Position numbers and translations under genes: made by a program
Notes under the pieces: model-generated
Seen by the model: only the letters and a program-made list of their open reading frames with translations
Database searches by the model: none
What the model was told of the DNA's origin: nothing
Assembly: GCA_018242625.1 (NCBI GenBank)
Contig: JAFEBO010000011.1
Location: forward strand, 1-64,000
DNA length: 64,000 nucleotides
Direction of reading: 5' to 3'
DNA from: Planctomycetota bacterium
GTDB lineage: Bacteria; Planctomycetota; Phycisphaerae; Phycisphaerales; UBA1924
Shown here: positions 54,745-63,602 of the stretch, piece after piece
How positions within the stretch are numbered: position 1 is the stretch's first letter
Layout of the letters: the number at the start of each line of letters is the position of its first letter

Positions 54745-56340
54745 ATGACGAACAACCCCAACCCCAGCCTTCTCGACGGTATCGATCTGCCCGACAAACT
54801 CGGCGGGAAGTTCGGACACCAGCGCAAAGACCTCCTCACCGCCGCCGCCGGATCCGTTCGCGCGCCCCGGGATTGGACCCCAAAACAGAAGAAGCTCGCC
54901 GCCGGCGCGCTCGCCGCCCTCGCGTGCTGCGCACTGGTCACCGGCGTCGTCATGATGATCCGCATGCAGCCCCCCGCGTTGCCCAAGAGCTTCGATGAAG
55001 GCGCCGCGGTCATGAAGTCGTCCAAGTTCCAGAATCTCGACGAGATCCGCCAGGGCCAGTACAAGGACGAAATGGCCCGCCTCATGCGCGAGAAAATGCA
55101 GAACATGACCGAAGAAGAGCGACGCGCCTTCTTCCGCGATGACAAAAACCGCGAAGTCATGGAGCAGATCCGCGATCAGCAGTTCGACGAGGCCGCCAAA
55201 AAGCTCGCCCGCGGCGAAAAACTCGACTTCCCCTTCGGCCCCGGGCCCGGAGGCCCCGGTGGGCCCGGAGGCGGCCCCGGCGGCTTCCGCCAGCCAGGTA
55301 ACGATCCCAACAACCCCGGCAACCCCAATCGACCCAACCGCAATCGAAACCAGCCCGGCGCCCCGGTCAACGCCAACCCCGCCGGCCAGAACCCCTCGCC
55401 CCCGGCTCCCGGCTCCAGTTCGCCAGGGGGCGGAGGTGGCGGAGGTGGCGGAGGCGGTGGTGGCGGCAATAGCCCCGGTGGCGGAAGTCCCGGCGGCGGA
55501 GGTCCAGGCGCGGGTGGTGGTGGCGGCGGCGGTGGGCCCGGAGCAGGCGGAGGCGGCGGTGGCGGAAATCGCGGCGCACGCATGGTCAGCCGAATGGCGT
55601 CACGAATCCAGAACGGCAACGCTCAATCCAACGGCCTCCGGGGCGAGATGATGCAGCGCTTCGCAGGCCAACGCGGACCCGGCGGGCGCGGCGGGGGCGG
55701 AGGAGGTGGTGGTGGCGGCGGTGGCGGCGGCGGCGGTCAACGCCAGCAGCAGCCCGGACAGCAACCCGCTCAAGTCTCAAACGATCGCGATTTGTCCAAG
55801 GTTGTTTTCGAAGCCGGCTCGGCAGAACTGAACGAAAGCGCGATCGGTATTCTCAATCTCGTCTTTAAACAGATGACAGAAAAGCCCGGAGCGTCCGTCA
55901 AGATCTCGGGAATGGTCAGCGTCGATGCCGACGGCCTTCGGATGCGCCGTCAGGTGCTCCGCGACTCGTACGCCGAAAAACTCTTTGGCACGGGCGCCAA
56001 GGCCCAGCAGCTGACGCAGCAGCAGCTCGAAGAGCAGACAGCCCTCGCGTTCGATCAGATGCGCGCCGCCAGGGCCAAGGCGGACGGAAAAACTCCCCCA
56101 TCTTCGGTCGTCGGATCCGAAGCCGCGCCCTCGTTCTCAGACATGGAATGGCAGCTCATGGAAGTGACGGAGATCCCTTCGGAGCGCTGGACAGCACTGG
56201 CCAAGGCACGCGCAGAAGCCGTGGCCAAATACCTCACGATCAACAAGTCGTGCGATCCCAAGCTCGTGCAGATCGTCGCCATCGAGATGGACAAGCTCGG
56301 CGCAGAAAAGCCCTGCGCAACCCTCGACCTGCCCAAGTAA
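54745..56340 (+). CDS. Membrane-anchored Gly-rich protein ending in the domain shared with DUF748 protein
   Basis: 531 residues. A single membrane helix (AAGALAALACCALVTGVVMM) is at about 50-72. Residues 85-160 form a charged helix resembling a Glu/Arg/Gln-rich periplasmic helix (GQYKDEMARLMREKMQNMTE). Residues 165-345 are low complexity, poly-Gly with Pro and Asn, encoded by repetitive GGN runs. Residues 349-531 match the end of the DUF748 protein: DLSKVVFEAGSAELNESAIG, SYAEKLFG, QQQLEEQTALAFDQMR and the final helix. It may be a spacer-linked envelope protein. Function unknown. Confidence 0.7.
   Translation: MTNNPNPSLLDGIDLPDKLGGKFGHQRKDLLTAAAGSVRAPRDWTPKQKKLAAGALAALACCALVTGVVMMIRMQPPALPKSFDEGAAVMKSSKFQNLDEIRQGQYKDEMARLMREKMQNMTEEERRAFFRDDKNREVMEQIRDQQFDEAAKKLARGEKLDFPFGPGPGGPGGPGGGPGGFRQPGNDPNNPGNPNRPNRNRNQPGAPVNANPAGQNPSPPAPGSSSPGGGGGGGGGGGGGGNSPGGGSPGGGGPGAGGGGGGGGPGAGGGGGGGNRGARMVSRMASRIQNGNAQSNGLRGEMMQRFAGQRGPGGRGGGGGGGGGGGGGGGGQRQQQPGQQPAQVSNDRDLSKVVFEAGSAELNESAIGILNLVFKQMTEKPGASVKISGMVSVDADGLRMRRQVLRDSYAEKLFGTGAKAQQLTQQQLEEQTALAFDQMRAARAKADGKTPPSSVVGSEAAPSFSDMEWQLMEVTEIPSERWTALAKARAEAVAKYLTINKSCDPKLVQIVAIEMDKLGAEKPCATLDLPK
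55242..55740 (+). repeat. Low-complexity GGN coding tract
   Basis: Long runs of GGC/GGT/GGA codons encode poly-Gly stretches interrupted by Pro and Asn. The high repetition makes this segment prone to length change and assembly error. Confidence 0.85.
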
Positions 56341-56346
56341 CGCCCG

Positions 56347-57789
56347 TCAGGGCGCCCAGACGTTCGCCGTCGAAGTCTTCGCCGGCGTCACACCGTTGGC
56401 CTGCGCCGTGCCGTTTGTCACGGGCGCGGGAATGACCGAACTCGCAACGTCGGCCTTGATCACCGCCACAGGGTTCACTTCCTTCGGGAACGCCGCGGCA
56501 CTCGACGGCGGGACCGTAACCCCATTCAGGTGCATCTTCCCGGTCGAAAGCCCCGGGAAGTGCTCGCCCTGCCAGCTCGCGGGGTACTTCGGGTCATCAA
56601 GCTCGAGCGCAGCCTTCGTGGGCAGGAGCGGGCGGAAGGTATCGCACATCACAGCAAGTTCCTGCGTGTGCGTCGCCGCCAGGCTCGCCTCGATCGTGCC
56701 CGGGTGCGGACCATGCGGAATTCCCTGCGGATGCGCCGTCAGCGAACCGATCTCGATGCCCTTGCGGCTGCCAAAGTTGCCATCCACGTAATACAGCACC
56801 TCGTCGCTGTCCAGGTTGCTGTGGTTGTAAGGCACCTTGATCGACTGCGGGTGGTAGTCCAGCATCCGCGGCGCGAACGTGCAGATCACGAAGTTGTGCG
56901 CCTCAAACGTCTGATGAATCGGCGGCGGCATGTGCAGCTTGCCCGTAATGGGGCTGAAGTCATCCGCGTTGAAGATGAACGGGTAATAGCAGCCGTCCCA
57001 GCCCACGATGTCGAGCGGGTGATAGTGATACACGTACTCGTGGATCAGGTCGCGAGCCTTGATGCGCACCGGGAAGTCGCCGCGCTCGTCAAACGTCATC
57101 GGCATCTCGGGCATGCGGATGTCACGCTCGCAGTACGGCGCGTGCTCGAGGAACTGTCCATTCGCCTTGCTCACGTACCGCGGCGGCGGGCCGATGTGGC
57201 TGCCGTTGGTCGTCTCAATGAGCAGATAGCGGCCAAAGGGCGTGTTCTCGATCGCCGGTCCGCCATCCGCGGGCTTGCCGTCCGCGCCGTTGACGCGTTT
57301 GTCCCAGGTCAGTTTGTAGATCACGCCCTTGGGAATCACCAGGTAATCCCGCGGGCCGAACTTCAGCGTGCCCAGCATGGTGTGGCAGACGCCCGAGCCG
57401 TAGTGGATGAAGATGCACTCGTCACCCTGGCCGTTCTTGTAGTGGTACTGCATCTGCTCCGCGGGATTGCACACCGCCATCTCGCAGTCACTGTTGCCAA
57501 ACAGCACAACACGCCCCGTCACAAAGTCCCCCCTGGGGTTCATCCGCGGCCCGCCGGTCATGACGTGACGCATCCGCATGATGTCCTGCTCGACATACTC
57601 AACCTTCGTCGAGTACACGGGCTTCCAGCCGTACACCTGAGTCGGCGGATGAATGTGGTACATCGTCGTCGTCGGGCCCGAAAAGCCCTCCGTCCCGAAG
57701 ACTTCTTCGGAGTACAGGCAGCCGTCCGGACGACGGAACTGCACGTGGCGCTTCTGGGGCAACAGGCCGAGCTTCGTGTAATGCGGCAT
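56347..57789 (-). CDS. hmgA: Homogentisate 1,2-dioxygenase
   Basis: 480 residues from ATG 57789, preceded by CGGAGG; the frame is open far upstream but only this start gives the family beginning MPHYTKLGLLPQKRHVQFRR. The cupin core is typical: GDECIFIHYGSG, PFGRYLLIETTNGSHIGPP, ARDLIHEYVYHYHPLDIVGW, and the iron ligands near NHSNLDSDEVLYYVDGNF and PQGIPHGPHPG. It opens the ring of homogentisate in tyrosine/phenylalanine degradation. The last 40 residues are an Ala/Pro/Thr-rich extension not usual in the family. No other tyrosine-pathway gene is adjacent. Confidence 0.9.
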   Translation of the reverse strand: MPHYTKLGLLPQKRHVQFRRPDGCLYSEEVFGTEGFSGPTTTMYHIHPPTQVYGWKPVYSTKVEYVEQDIMRMRHVMTGGPRMNPRGDFVTGRVVLFGNSDCEMAVCNPAEQMQYHYKNGQGDECIFIHYGSGVCHTMLGTLKFGPRDYLVIPKGVIYKLTWDKRVNGADGKPADGGPAIENTPFGRYLLIETTNGSHIGPPPRYVSKANGQFLEHAPYCERDIRMPEMPMTFDERGDFPVRIKARDLIHEYVYHYHPLDIVGWDGCYYPFIFNADDFSPITGKLHMPPPIHQTFEAHNFVICTFAPRMLDYHPQSIKVPYNHSNLDSDEVLYYVDGNFGSRKGIEIGSLTAHPQGIPHGPHPGTIEASLAATHTQELAVMCDTFRPLLPTKAALELDDPKYPASWQGEHFPGLSTGKMHLNGVTVPPSSAAAFPKEVNPVAVIKADVASSVIPAPVTNGTAQANGVTPAKTSTANVWAP

Positions 57790-58084
57790 GGGGAGCCTCC
57801 GATGTCCATTTATTTTACGGTTGCAACCTCCCCCGGACGCGATCGAATTATTCGGGCTTGACTTGATGAGACTGACCGTCAAGACTGGTCCACCGCTCCC
57901 CAAGCGGAGACTGGAATCGTCCGTGCAATCGCGAGACTTCCAACTTCTGACAGGACCGCATCCGATCTCGCATCGGCCCAGAATCGCCATGCGCGACCTT
58001 CGCCCTGTCGCCTGATCCCCCTGCCATCCCATGTATTCAACGTGCGGCCCGTTGCGCACCGGTTTGTCGCCGCATCCTCCGGGG
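57790..58084. other. Divergent intergenic region
   Basis: About 295 bases between hmgA and a rightward unknown gene. It includes an AT-rich patch near 57808-57820 upstream of hmgA. No complete promoter, operator or RNA was identified. Confidence 0.35.
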
Positions 58085-58471
58085 ATGCCGCCGAGAAAGC
58101 TGCGTGATCCTGTGGAAAACAAGACCCTTGGAGAAATCTCCGCCGTAAAGCTGCTGCGCCCCGACGATGTTCGAGCCGGCATGTTCGTGACCGTTTTGTA
58201 CGAAACCCACGAGGTGTTCCCGCCGCCGGTCTTCGAGGTCGGTCCGGAACAGTCCGTCCGGCCGTTCCGTGTCCCGTGCCTCGGCTGCGCCGACGGGGAA
58301 CCCCGCCTCGTGCTGACGGTCTGCTTGCCGTTCGTCCAGACCGAAACGCCCTCGGGCGAGCTGGCGACGCTCGACATTCGTCGCCACACGCTCGTGACCG
58401 TCTCCGAGGACTTCGGCCTCGAAGCGTTCACCCGTCCCTCGCGTCAGTCTCGCGGCGACGACATCTCGTGA
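58085..58471 (+). CDS. Small cytosolic protein, hypothetical
   Basis: 128 residues from ATG 58085; an earlier ATG at 58031 would add 18 residues and cannot be excluded. The protein has alternating strands (LLRPDDVRAGMFVTVLYETH; PFRVPCLGCADGEPRLVLTV; TLDIRRHTLVTVSEDF), suggesting a small beta-barrel fold. No family was recognised. It lies 75 bases before the CvpA-like gene in the same direction and may be cotranscribed with it. Confidence 0.5.
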   Translation: MPPRKLRDPVENKTLGEISAVKLLRPDDVRAGMFVTVLYETHEVFPPPVFEVGPEQSVRPFRVPCLGCADGEPRLVLTVCLPFVQTETPSGELATLDIRRHTLVTVSEDFGLEAFTRPSRQSRGDDIS

Positions 58472-58546
58472 TCAAGCCCGGCTTTTCGAAGGGAATGCCG
58501 GGTTCTTTGCTTGTGATATTGTGATTCCGGTGGGAGATCGCGATTG

Positions 58547-59512
58547 ATGAACGAGTCAACGCCACAATCCGAACGGCCGCCGCCTCTCTCCCGGCTTCGA
58601 GCCGGCCTCATGGTCGGCGTCGGCGCCGTGGCGTTGGCGTGTCTTGTCTTCGGTTCTTTGCCCGTGAAAGTCGTCGCGGTCGTGCTCGCTGTGTGCGTCA
58701 TCCAGGGCCTTTGGCGCGGAGCCGCAGAACTTGTCGGCCTGGTCATCGGAATGGTGCTGGGTGTGGCGCTCTGCCGCCCCCTTGGGCGCCTCTTCGAACC
58801 GCTCTTTGCAGGGATTGCCGGCACACGCGGCCTGTCTTCGCGGCTGCTCTCAACCGGCATCGCGGCGGTCTTCGTTTCGATCATCGCCGCGGGCATCATC
58901 GGCTTCGCCGCGAAACGGATGATGAAGAAGCGTCCGGAGCTTGCCGGCGCAGACAAGCTTGCCGGCGGCGGACTCGGTCTAATCGAGGGCTGCTTTCTGG
59001 GATTGGTTCTGCTCTGGGTTCCGCTCGCGATGGAACCGGTGGCACGCGGCCAGCTGAATACAGGCGATTCTTCGGGCAAAGACAAAGCCAACCCGGTGGC
59101 CGCCGCCGTGGTGCAATTTGCCGAAGAGGTGAAAAGCTCCAGCCTCGGCAATGTGGCCGAGCGCACCAACCCCATCGAGGGGTCCCGCGTCTTCTCGCTT
59201 GCCGCAGATTTCGCGATCGTCATGCGAAATCCAAGGGCCCGCGAACACTTCGTCACCAGCCCGGCCATGAAAGCGCTCCGGGAAACGCCGAGTCTCCAGA
59301 GCGCAATCGCGAAGTTGGAGCAGGATCCTGAACTTGGCGCCCTCATTCGCGCGGGAGATTATGGCCCGGACTTTTTGAAGAGCGTGTTTACGAGCAGAGG
59401 CCTCGTCGATGTGTTGGACAACACGACGATCGTGCGGGATCTCACACCGCAGGTCGGTGCGATCGAATCGGCGCTTCAGGAAGCGAAACAAATAGCTTTG
59501 CAAAGCCGCTAG
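58547..59512 (+). CDS. CvpA-family-like membrane protein
   Basis: 321 residues from ATG 58547 (GGGAG upstream; a TTG at 58544 is also in frame). The first 180 residues hold four or five hydrophobic helices in the CvpA/colicin V production pattern: VKVVAVVLAVCVIQGLWRGA, LVGLVIGMVLGVALCRPLGR, IAAVFVSIIAAGIIGFAAKR and GGGLGLIEGCFLGLVLLW. The C-terminal 140 residues are soluble and helical. CvpA-like proteins influence the envelope and biofilms; the exact role is not known. An MscS-like gene follows. Confidence 0.75.
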   Translation: MNESTPQSERPPPLSRLRAGLMVGVGAVALACLVFGSLPVKVVAVVLAVCVIQGLWRGAAELVGLVIGMVLGVALCRPLGRLFEPLFAGIAGTRGLSSRLLSTGIAAVFVSIIAAGIIGFAAKRMMKKRPELAGADKLAGGGLGLIEGCFLGLVLLWVPLAMEPVARGQLNTGDSSGKDKANPVAAAVVQFAEEVKSSSLGNVAERTNPIEGSRVFSLAADFAIVMRNPRAREHFVTSPAMKALRETPSLQSAIAKLEQDPELGALIRAGDYGPDFLKSVFTSRGLVDVLDNTTIVRDLTPQVGAIESALQEAKQIALQSR

Positions 59513-59558
59513 TGGCCGGTGAAGCCCCGTTCATGCCCAACGCGCAGGCTTATCGGTG

Positions 59559-60758
59559 ATGCGGTTCCCGGCCCAGTTCACAGCATGGCCCGATTGGGCC
59601 CTCGGAACGGATCGATACGGCAACTCGCCCGGCGCCTACGCCATCGCCGCCGGTGTGTTCATTGCTGCTCTGCTCGGTGCGGTGCTTGCCAAAAAGCTCG
59701 CGGTCGGGCGTCTCGCCACCCTCGCGACCCGGACCACATCCAAACTCGACGATCTCATGGTGGCGATGCTGGCGGACTTGCGTTGGTGGATGATCGCCGC
59801 CGTGTTGTTCCATCTCGCGGTCCAGGCCCTGATACTTCCTGCAATCGCCATGAAGGTCATCAAGGCGGCGGCTCTGGTTGCCGTGGCGATTCAGGCACTG
59901 GTGACCAGCCGCCTGCTGATCGAATATGGCATCTCTTCGCTGCTCAGGCGCAAGCGAGGTGCCGATGGCCGGGTCGATCCATCGATCTCTTCAGCAACCG
60001 CCATCATCCGTTTTCTCGCGACGCTTACAGTCGCGACCATCGCCACTTTGCTCCTTCTGGCCAACCTGGGTGTCGAGATCACTCCGCTGATCACAGGTCT
60101 CGGGATTGGCGGCATCGCCGTGGCGCTCGCGGCGCAGTCCATTCTTGCCGACGTCTTCGGTTCGCTTTCCATCCTGTTCGACAAGCCGTTTCTCGTTGGC
60201 GACTTCATCATCGTCGGCGATCAGATGGGCACCGTCGAGAACATCGGCGTGAAAACGACACGCGTGCGGGCTCTGTCCGGCGAGCAGCTCGTGTTTGCAA
60301 ACACCGATCTGCTCGGATCCCGCATACAGAACTTCAAGCGCACGATGGAGCGTCGCGCCGTCTTCTCGTTCGGGATCGCCTACGAGACGCCCGCGGAAGT
60401 CGTCGCGACAGTTCCCCGGGTCATCCGCGACATCGCCTCCCATCAACCGAAAGTCCGGTTTGATCGTGCCCATTTTCAGTCCTTCGGCGAGTACGCTCTG
60501 AAATTCGAAGTGGTGTACATCGTGCTGTCCCCCGACTACAACGAGTACGCCGACGTCCAGCAGGAAATCAACCTCGAAATCCTGCGGCGCTTTGAACGGA
60601 TGGGTGTCCGCTTTGCCTATCCCACGCAAGTCAACATACAGGGGCCCCATCGACTTGACGAAGCAGCCGTACGCCGCGGCGTCCCGACAGCGTCAGCCAC
60701 AGCATCGCAAGCCCCGCACGGGCCGACCACTCCCGAACGGCAGCCCGATCGCCCGTGA
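59559..60758 (+). CDS. Small-conductance mechanosensitive channel (MscS family)
   Basis: 399 residues from ATG 59559 (GTG 59556 also possible). Helices at about 27-47, 77-100, 103-123 and 145-170 lead to the pore helix LGIGGIAVALAAQSILADVF. The beta domain follows in the MscS way: PFLVGDFIIVGDQMGTVENI, GVKTTRVRALSGEQLVFANT and the alpha/beta C-terminal domain. It releases osmolytes upon hypo-osmotic shock. Its 3' end overlaps the convergent cinA gene by 128 bases. Confidence 0.9.
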   Translation: MRFPAQFTAWPDWALGTDRYGNSPGAYAIAAGVFIAALLGAVLAKKLAVGRLATLATRTTSKLDDLMVAMLADLRWWMIAAVLFHLAVQALILPAIAMKVIKAAALVAVAIQALVTSRLLIEYGISSLLRRKRGADGRVDPSISSATAIIRFLATLTVATIATLLLLANLGVEITPLITGLGIGGIAVALAAQSILADVFGSLSILFDKPFLVGDFIIVGDQMGTVENIGVKTTRVRALSGEQLVFANTDLLGSRIQNFKRTMERRAVFSFGIAYETPAEVVATVPRVIRDIASHQPKVRFDRAHFQSFGEYALKFEVVYIVLSPDYNEYADVQQEINLEILRRFERMGVRFAYPTQVNIQGPHRLDEAAVRRGVPTASATASQAPHGPTTPERQPDRP

Positions 60759-61965
60759 AAGCAAACCGCCGCACATCAGTCTCGCACGCGCGACCCGCAA
60801 CCGCGACGTACACGGTTCCTGCAGGCTTTTCCGCGCTCCCTCCCCCCGGCCCGGCGATCCCCGTCACGGCAATCGCAAAGTCGGCATCCGCTTCCCCGGC
60901 TCCCCCGGCCGCCATCGCCGCCGCAACCTCGCGGCTCACCGCGCCCGGCGCACCCGATTCCGTCCCACCCGCCGATCCCTTGAAAAGCGATGCAGGCACA
61001 CCGACCTCTCGCACCTTGGTTTCGTTTGAATACGTCACCCATCCGCTCCGGAAGACATCCGATGCGCCGGCGATGTCCGTAATCTGCGACGCGATCAGCC
61101 CCCCGGTACAGCTCTCAACGGTTGCGACCGTTTGCCCCCGCGCCTTCAGTGTCTTCACGATCACCGACGCCAGAGTTTCATCGTCCTCTCCAAAGACGGC
61201 CTCGCCGATGAGTGAGCGGATGGTCGCCTCGTCACGCGCGATCAGCGCCTCCGCTTCTGCCGGAGCGAGCGTCCCCTCGTACCGGATGCGGCAAGACACA
61301 ACGCTGTTGCTCGCGGTCGTCCCAACCAGCGGCACACGCTCCCGGTCCATCAGATCGCCGCCGGGAGCCGACCGAAAACGCGCCGCAATTTCCGATTCTC
61401 CAAGCCCGATCGTGTGCAGCACCCGCACCCGAACCGTCCGGCGCCCATCCGGCTCCAGCCGCGGCAAGACGAACGTTTCAAACATCGGCATCAGTTCCCG
61501 AGGCGGGCCCGGAAGACAATACACATCGCAGCTGCCGAGCTTTGCGCAGATCCCCGGCGCCGTGCCGTGCAGATTCGACAGCACTGTGCCCCGCGACGGC
61601 CGCATCGCCTGAACCCTGTTGAGATCGATCATCGGGCGGCCACGGGCCGCAAACCACGCCTCGATCTGCCGGAGGGATTCCCCGTCCTGCACCAGCGTGT
61701 CGCCCATCGCATCGGCAAGCGCAAAGCGGGTCAGATCGTCAGCGGTCGGACCCAATCCTCCGGAGCAAACAATGAGATCGACCGCCGCGCTCAAGCGGCC
61801 AAAGGTCGAAGCGATCGCTTTGCGATCGTCCGGCAGCGAAACGTGCTCCACCGGCACGACCCCCGCGTCCAGCAGGCGGGCGGCAATCCAGCGGCTGTTC
61901 GTATCCAGCGTCTGGCCGATGACGATTTCGTCACCCTGCGAGATGATCGCGGCAGTGCGGTGCAT
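60631..61965 (-). CDS. cinA: CinA-family protein (NMN deamidase / MoCF-type)
   Basis: 444 residues. The N-terminal MoCF-like domain has ISQGDEIVIGQTLDTNSRWI, CSGGLGPTADDLTRFALADA and YCLPGPPREL. The C-terminal CinA domain (about 270-430) has the catalytic pattern VATVESCTGGLIASQITDIA, VSREVAAAMAAG and AVTGIAGPGGG. The C domain is the nicotinamide mononucleotide deamidase of NAD salvage; the N domain may act in ADP-ribose hydrolysis in some species. The historic link to competence is not evident here. It follows pyruvate kinase by 57 bases. Confidence 0.93.
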   Translation of the reverse strand: MHRTAAIISQGDEIVIGQTLDTNSRWIAARLLDAGVVPVEHVSLPDDRKAIASTFGRLSAAVDLIVCSGGLGPTADDLTRFALADAMGDTLVQDGESLRQIEAWFAARGRPMIDLNRVQAMRPSRGTVLSNLHGTAPGICAKLGSCDVYCLPGPPRELMPMFETFVLPRLEPDGRRTVRVRVLHTIGLGESEIAARFRSAPGGDLMDRERVPLVGTTASNSVVSCRIRYEGTLAPAEAEALIARDEATIRSLIGEAVFGEDDETLASVIVKTLKARGQTVATVESCTGGLIASQITDIAGASDVFRSGWVTYSNETKVREVGVPASLFKGSAGGTESGAPGAVSREVAAAMAAGGAGEADADFAIAVTGIAGPGGGSAEKPAGTVYVAVAGRACETDVRRFAFTGDRAAVREWSARAGLAMLWLTLSGRRGVRLLRQVDGAPVC

Positions 61966-62022
61966 GCGAGAGAGTAGGAGAAAACTCCCCCACCAATCGC
62001 CCCCGCGCGCCGGGCAGCCGAA

Positions 62023-63567
62023 TCAGCGCTGCGCGTTCTTATGAGTCCGCAGTCCGGAAGAGTCGTCGCCCACACGGTGAACCGCAACCATGTTCACCGC
62101 CTTCGCGACGCCCAAGGGTCTTCCGCACAGGATCACGACCGGATCCCCCTCTTTGGCAAAACCCCGGCTCTGGAGGAGGTTGTCCGCCTGCTCGTTCCAC
62201 TCCGCGAGCGGCGCGGGGCCATCGGGAACACGCGCGTAGGCCGCCGTCACGCCGCGCAAGATCGCCATCCGGCGGCAGTGACGCATGGACGACGAAAAAG
62301 CGATGATCGGCACGTCAAAGTCGTTCTGCGAGAGATAGCGGGCCGTCCCCCCGCTCTGAGACCAGCAGACGATCGCCCTGGCGCCGACATCACGGGCAAT
62401 CTGCCAGGCCCCATGTGCCAGAGCCGCCGTCTGATACCGCGTACGGATGAGTTCCTTCGGAGCTTCGTGGGGGGCGGCCTGCGCGCGCTGATTCTCCTCA
62501 ACGGCGGCGGCGATGTGGCGCATGGTCTCCACCGCGGCGTTGGGCCACTTGCCCGCGGCGGTTTCCGCGGAAAGCATGATCGCATCAGCCCCCTCAAACA
62601 CAGCATTCGCCACGTCGCTGGCTTCGGCCCGCGTCGGCGAGATGCTCTGCGTCATGGATTCCAGCATCTGCGTCGCCACAATCACCGGCTTGCCCCAGTC
62701 GTGAGCGGCACGAATCAGTTCTTTCTGAACGATCGGCACCCGGGCTATATCCATCTCAACGCCCAGATCACCCCGCGCCACCATGATGCCATCGGCCGCG
62801 GCGATGATCTCGCCGATGTTCTCAACCGCCTGCGGCTTCTCAATTTTCGCGATGATGGGGATCGACGCCGACTCGCCCTTGAGATCGGCGTGCCGCGAGA
62901 CCGGGCACATCACCGCGAGGCGCTCCTTTAGTTCCCGGATCTCCGCCGCATTGCGGACAAAGCTCAGCGCCAGGAAATCCAGCTGATTCTCCACCGCCCA
63001 CGCGACGCACTCCCAGTCCCGATCTGTGATCGCCGGCGCGGAGACGTCGCTCTGCGGGAGGTTGATGCCCTTGCCCGAAGTAATCAGCCCGCCCACCACA
63101 ACCGTGCAGCGCAGTTCGCCATCCGGCGACTCAGCCGCCAGCATCCGGATCGCGCCGTCGTTGATCAGCACCCGGTGGCCGGGAAGAACTTCCCTCACGA
63201 TCGGCGCGTACGTAGTGGGAAACACCGCGCGCGGCCCCGCGGGATGGTCTTCTGTGAGCGCGTGAGAGATCCCGTTCCGCAGAATCACCGTTTGCCCGGG
63301 AGAAACAAGAATCCCCGGGTCGGGCACGGCGCCGATCCGGATCTTGGGCCCCTGCAGGTCGCCCAGGCAAGCGACCGGACGGTCAAGCTCCGCCGAAATC
63401 TGCCGCACCAGATCGAGTCTGCGCTCGTGCGCCTGAAAATCTCCGTGCGAGAAATTGAAACGGAAAATGGCAACGCCGGTCTCGATCAGCCGACGGACAA
63501 CCTCCGGCGATTCGCTCGCCGGCCCGATGGTTGCGATGATCTTGGTGAGTACGTTCTCGGAGGACAT
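62023..63567 (-). CDS. pyk: Pyruvate kinase
   Basis: 514 residues from ATG 63567 (MSSENVLTKIIATIGPAS). Landmarks: RFNFSHGDFQAHERR, the TIM barrel with LGDLQGPKIRIG, the B domain, IIAKIEKPQAVENI, MVARGDLGVEM, and the active-site region VIVATQMLESM and FEGADAIMLSAETAAGKWP. The C-terminal regulatory domain is complete. It makes pyruvate and ATP from phosphoenolpyruvate. A leftward unknown gene lies 35 bases upstream and may be in the same transcript. Confidence 0.96.
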   Translation of the reverse strand: MSSENVLTKIIATIGPASESPEVVRRLIETGVAIFRFNFSHGDFQAHERRLDLVRQISAELDRPVACLGDLQGPKIRIGAVPDPGILVSPGQTVILRNGISHALTEDHPAGPRAVFPTTYAPIVREVLPGHRVLINDGAIRMLAAESPDGELRCTVVVGGLITSGKGINLPQSDVSAPAITDRDWECVAWAVENQLDFLALSFVRNAAEIRELKERLAVMCPVSRHADLKGESASIPIIAKIEKPQAVENIGEIIAAADGIMVARGDLGVEMDIARVPIVQKELIRAAHDWGKPVIVATQMLESMTQSISPTRAEASDVANAVFEGADAIMLSAETAAGKWPNAAVETMRHIAAAVEENQRAQAAPHEAPKELIRTRYQTAALAHGAWQIARDVGARAIVCWSQSGGTARYLSQNDFDVPIIAFSSSMRHCRRMAILRGVTAAYARVPDGPAPLAEWNEQADNLLQSRGFAKEGDPVVILCGRPLGVAKAVNMVAVHRVGDDSSGLRTHKNAQR

Positions 63568-63602
63568 CTGAAGCCTTCGCGAGCCCCGGCCCGCCCGCAC
63601 AA

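Noticed and set aside
57790..58431. Upstream extension of the hmgA frame by about 210 codons
   Set aside because: No similarity to the family and no ribosome site, while the start at 57789 has CGGAGG and a conserved N-terminus.
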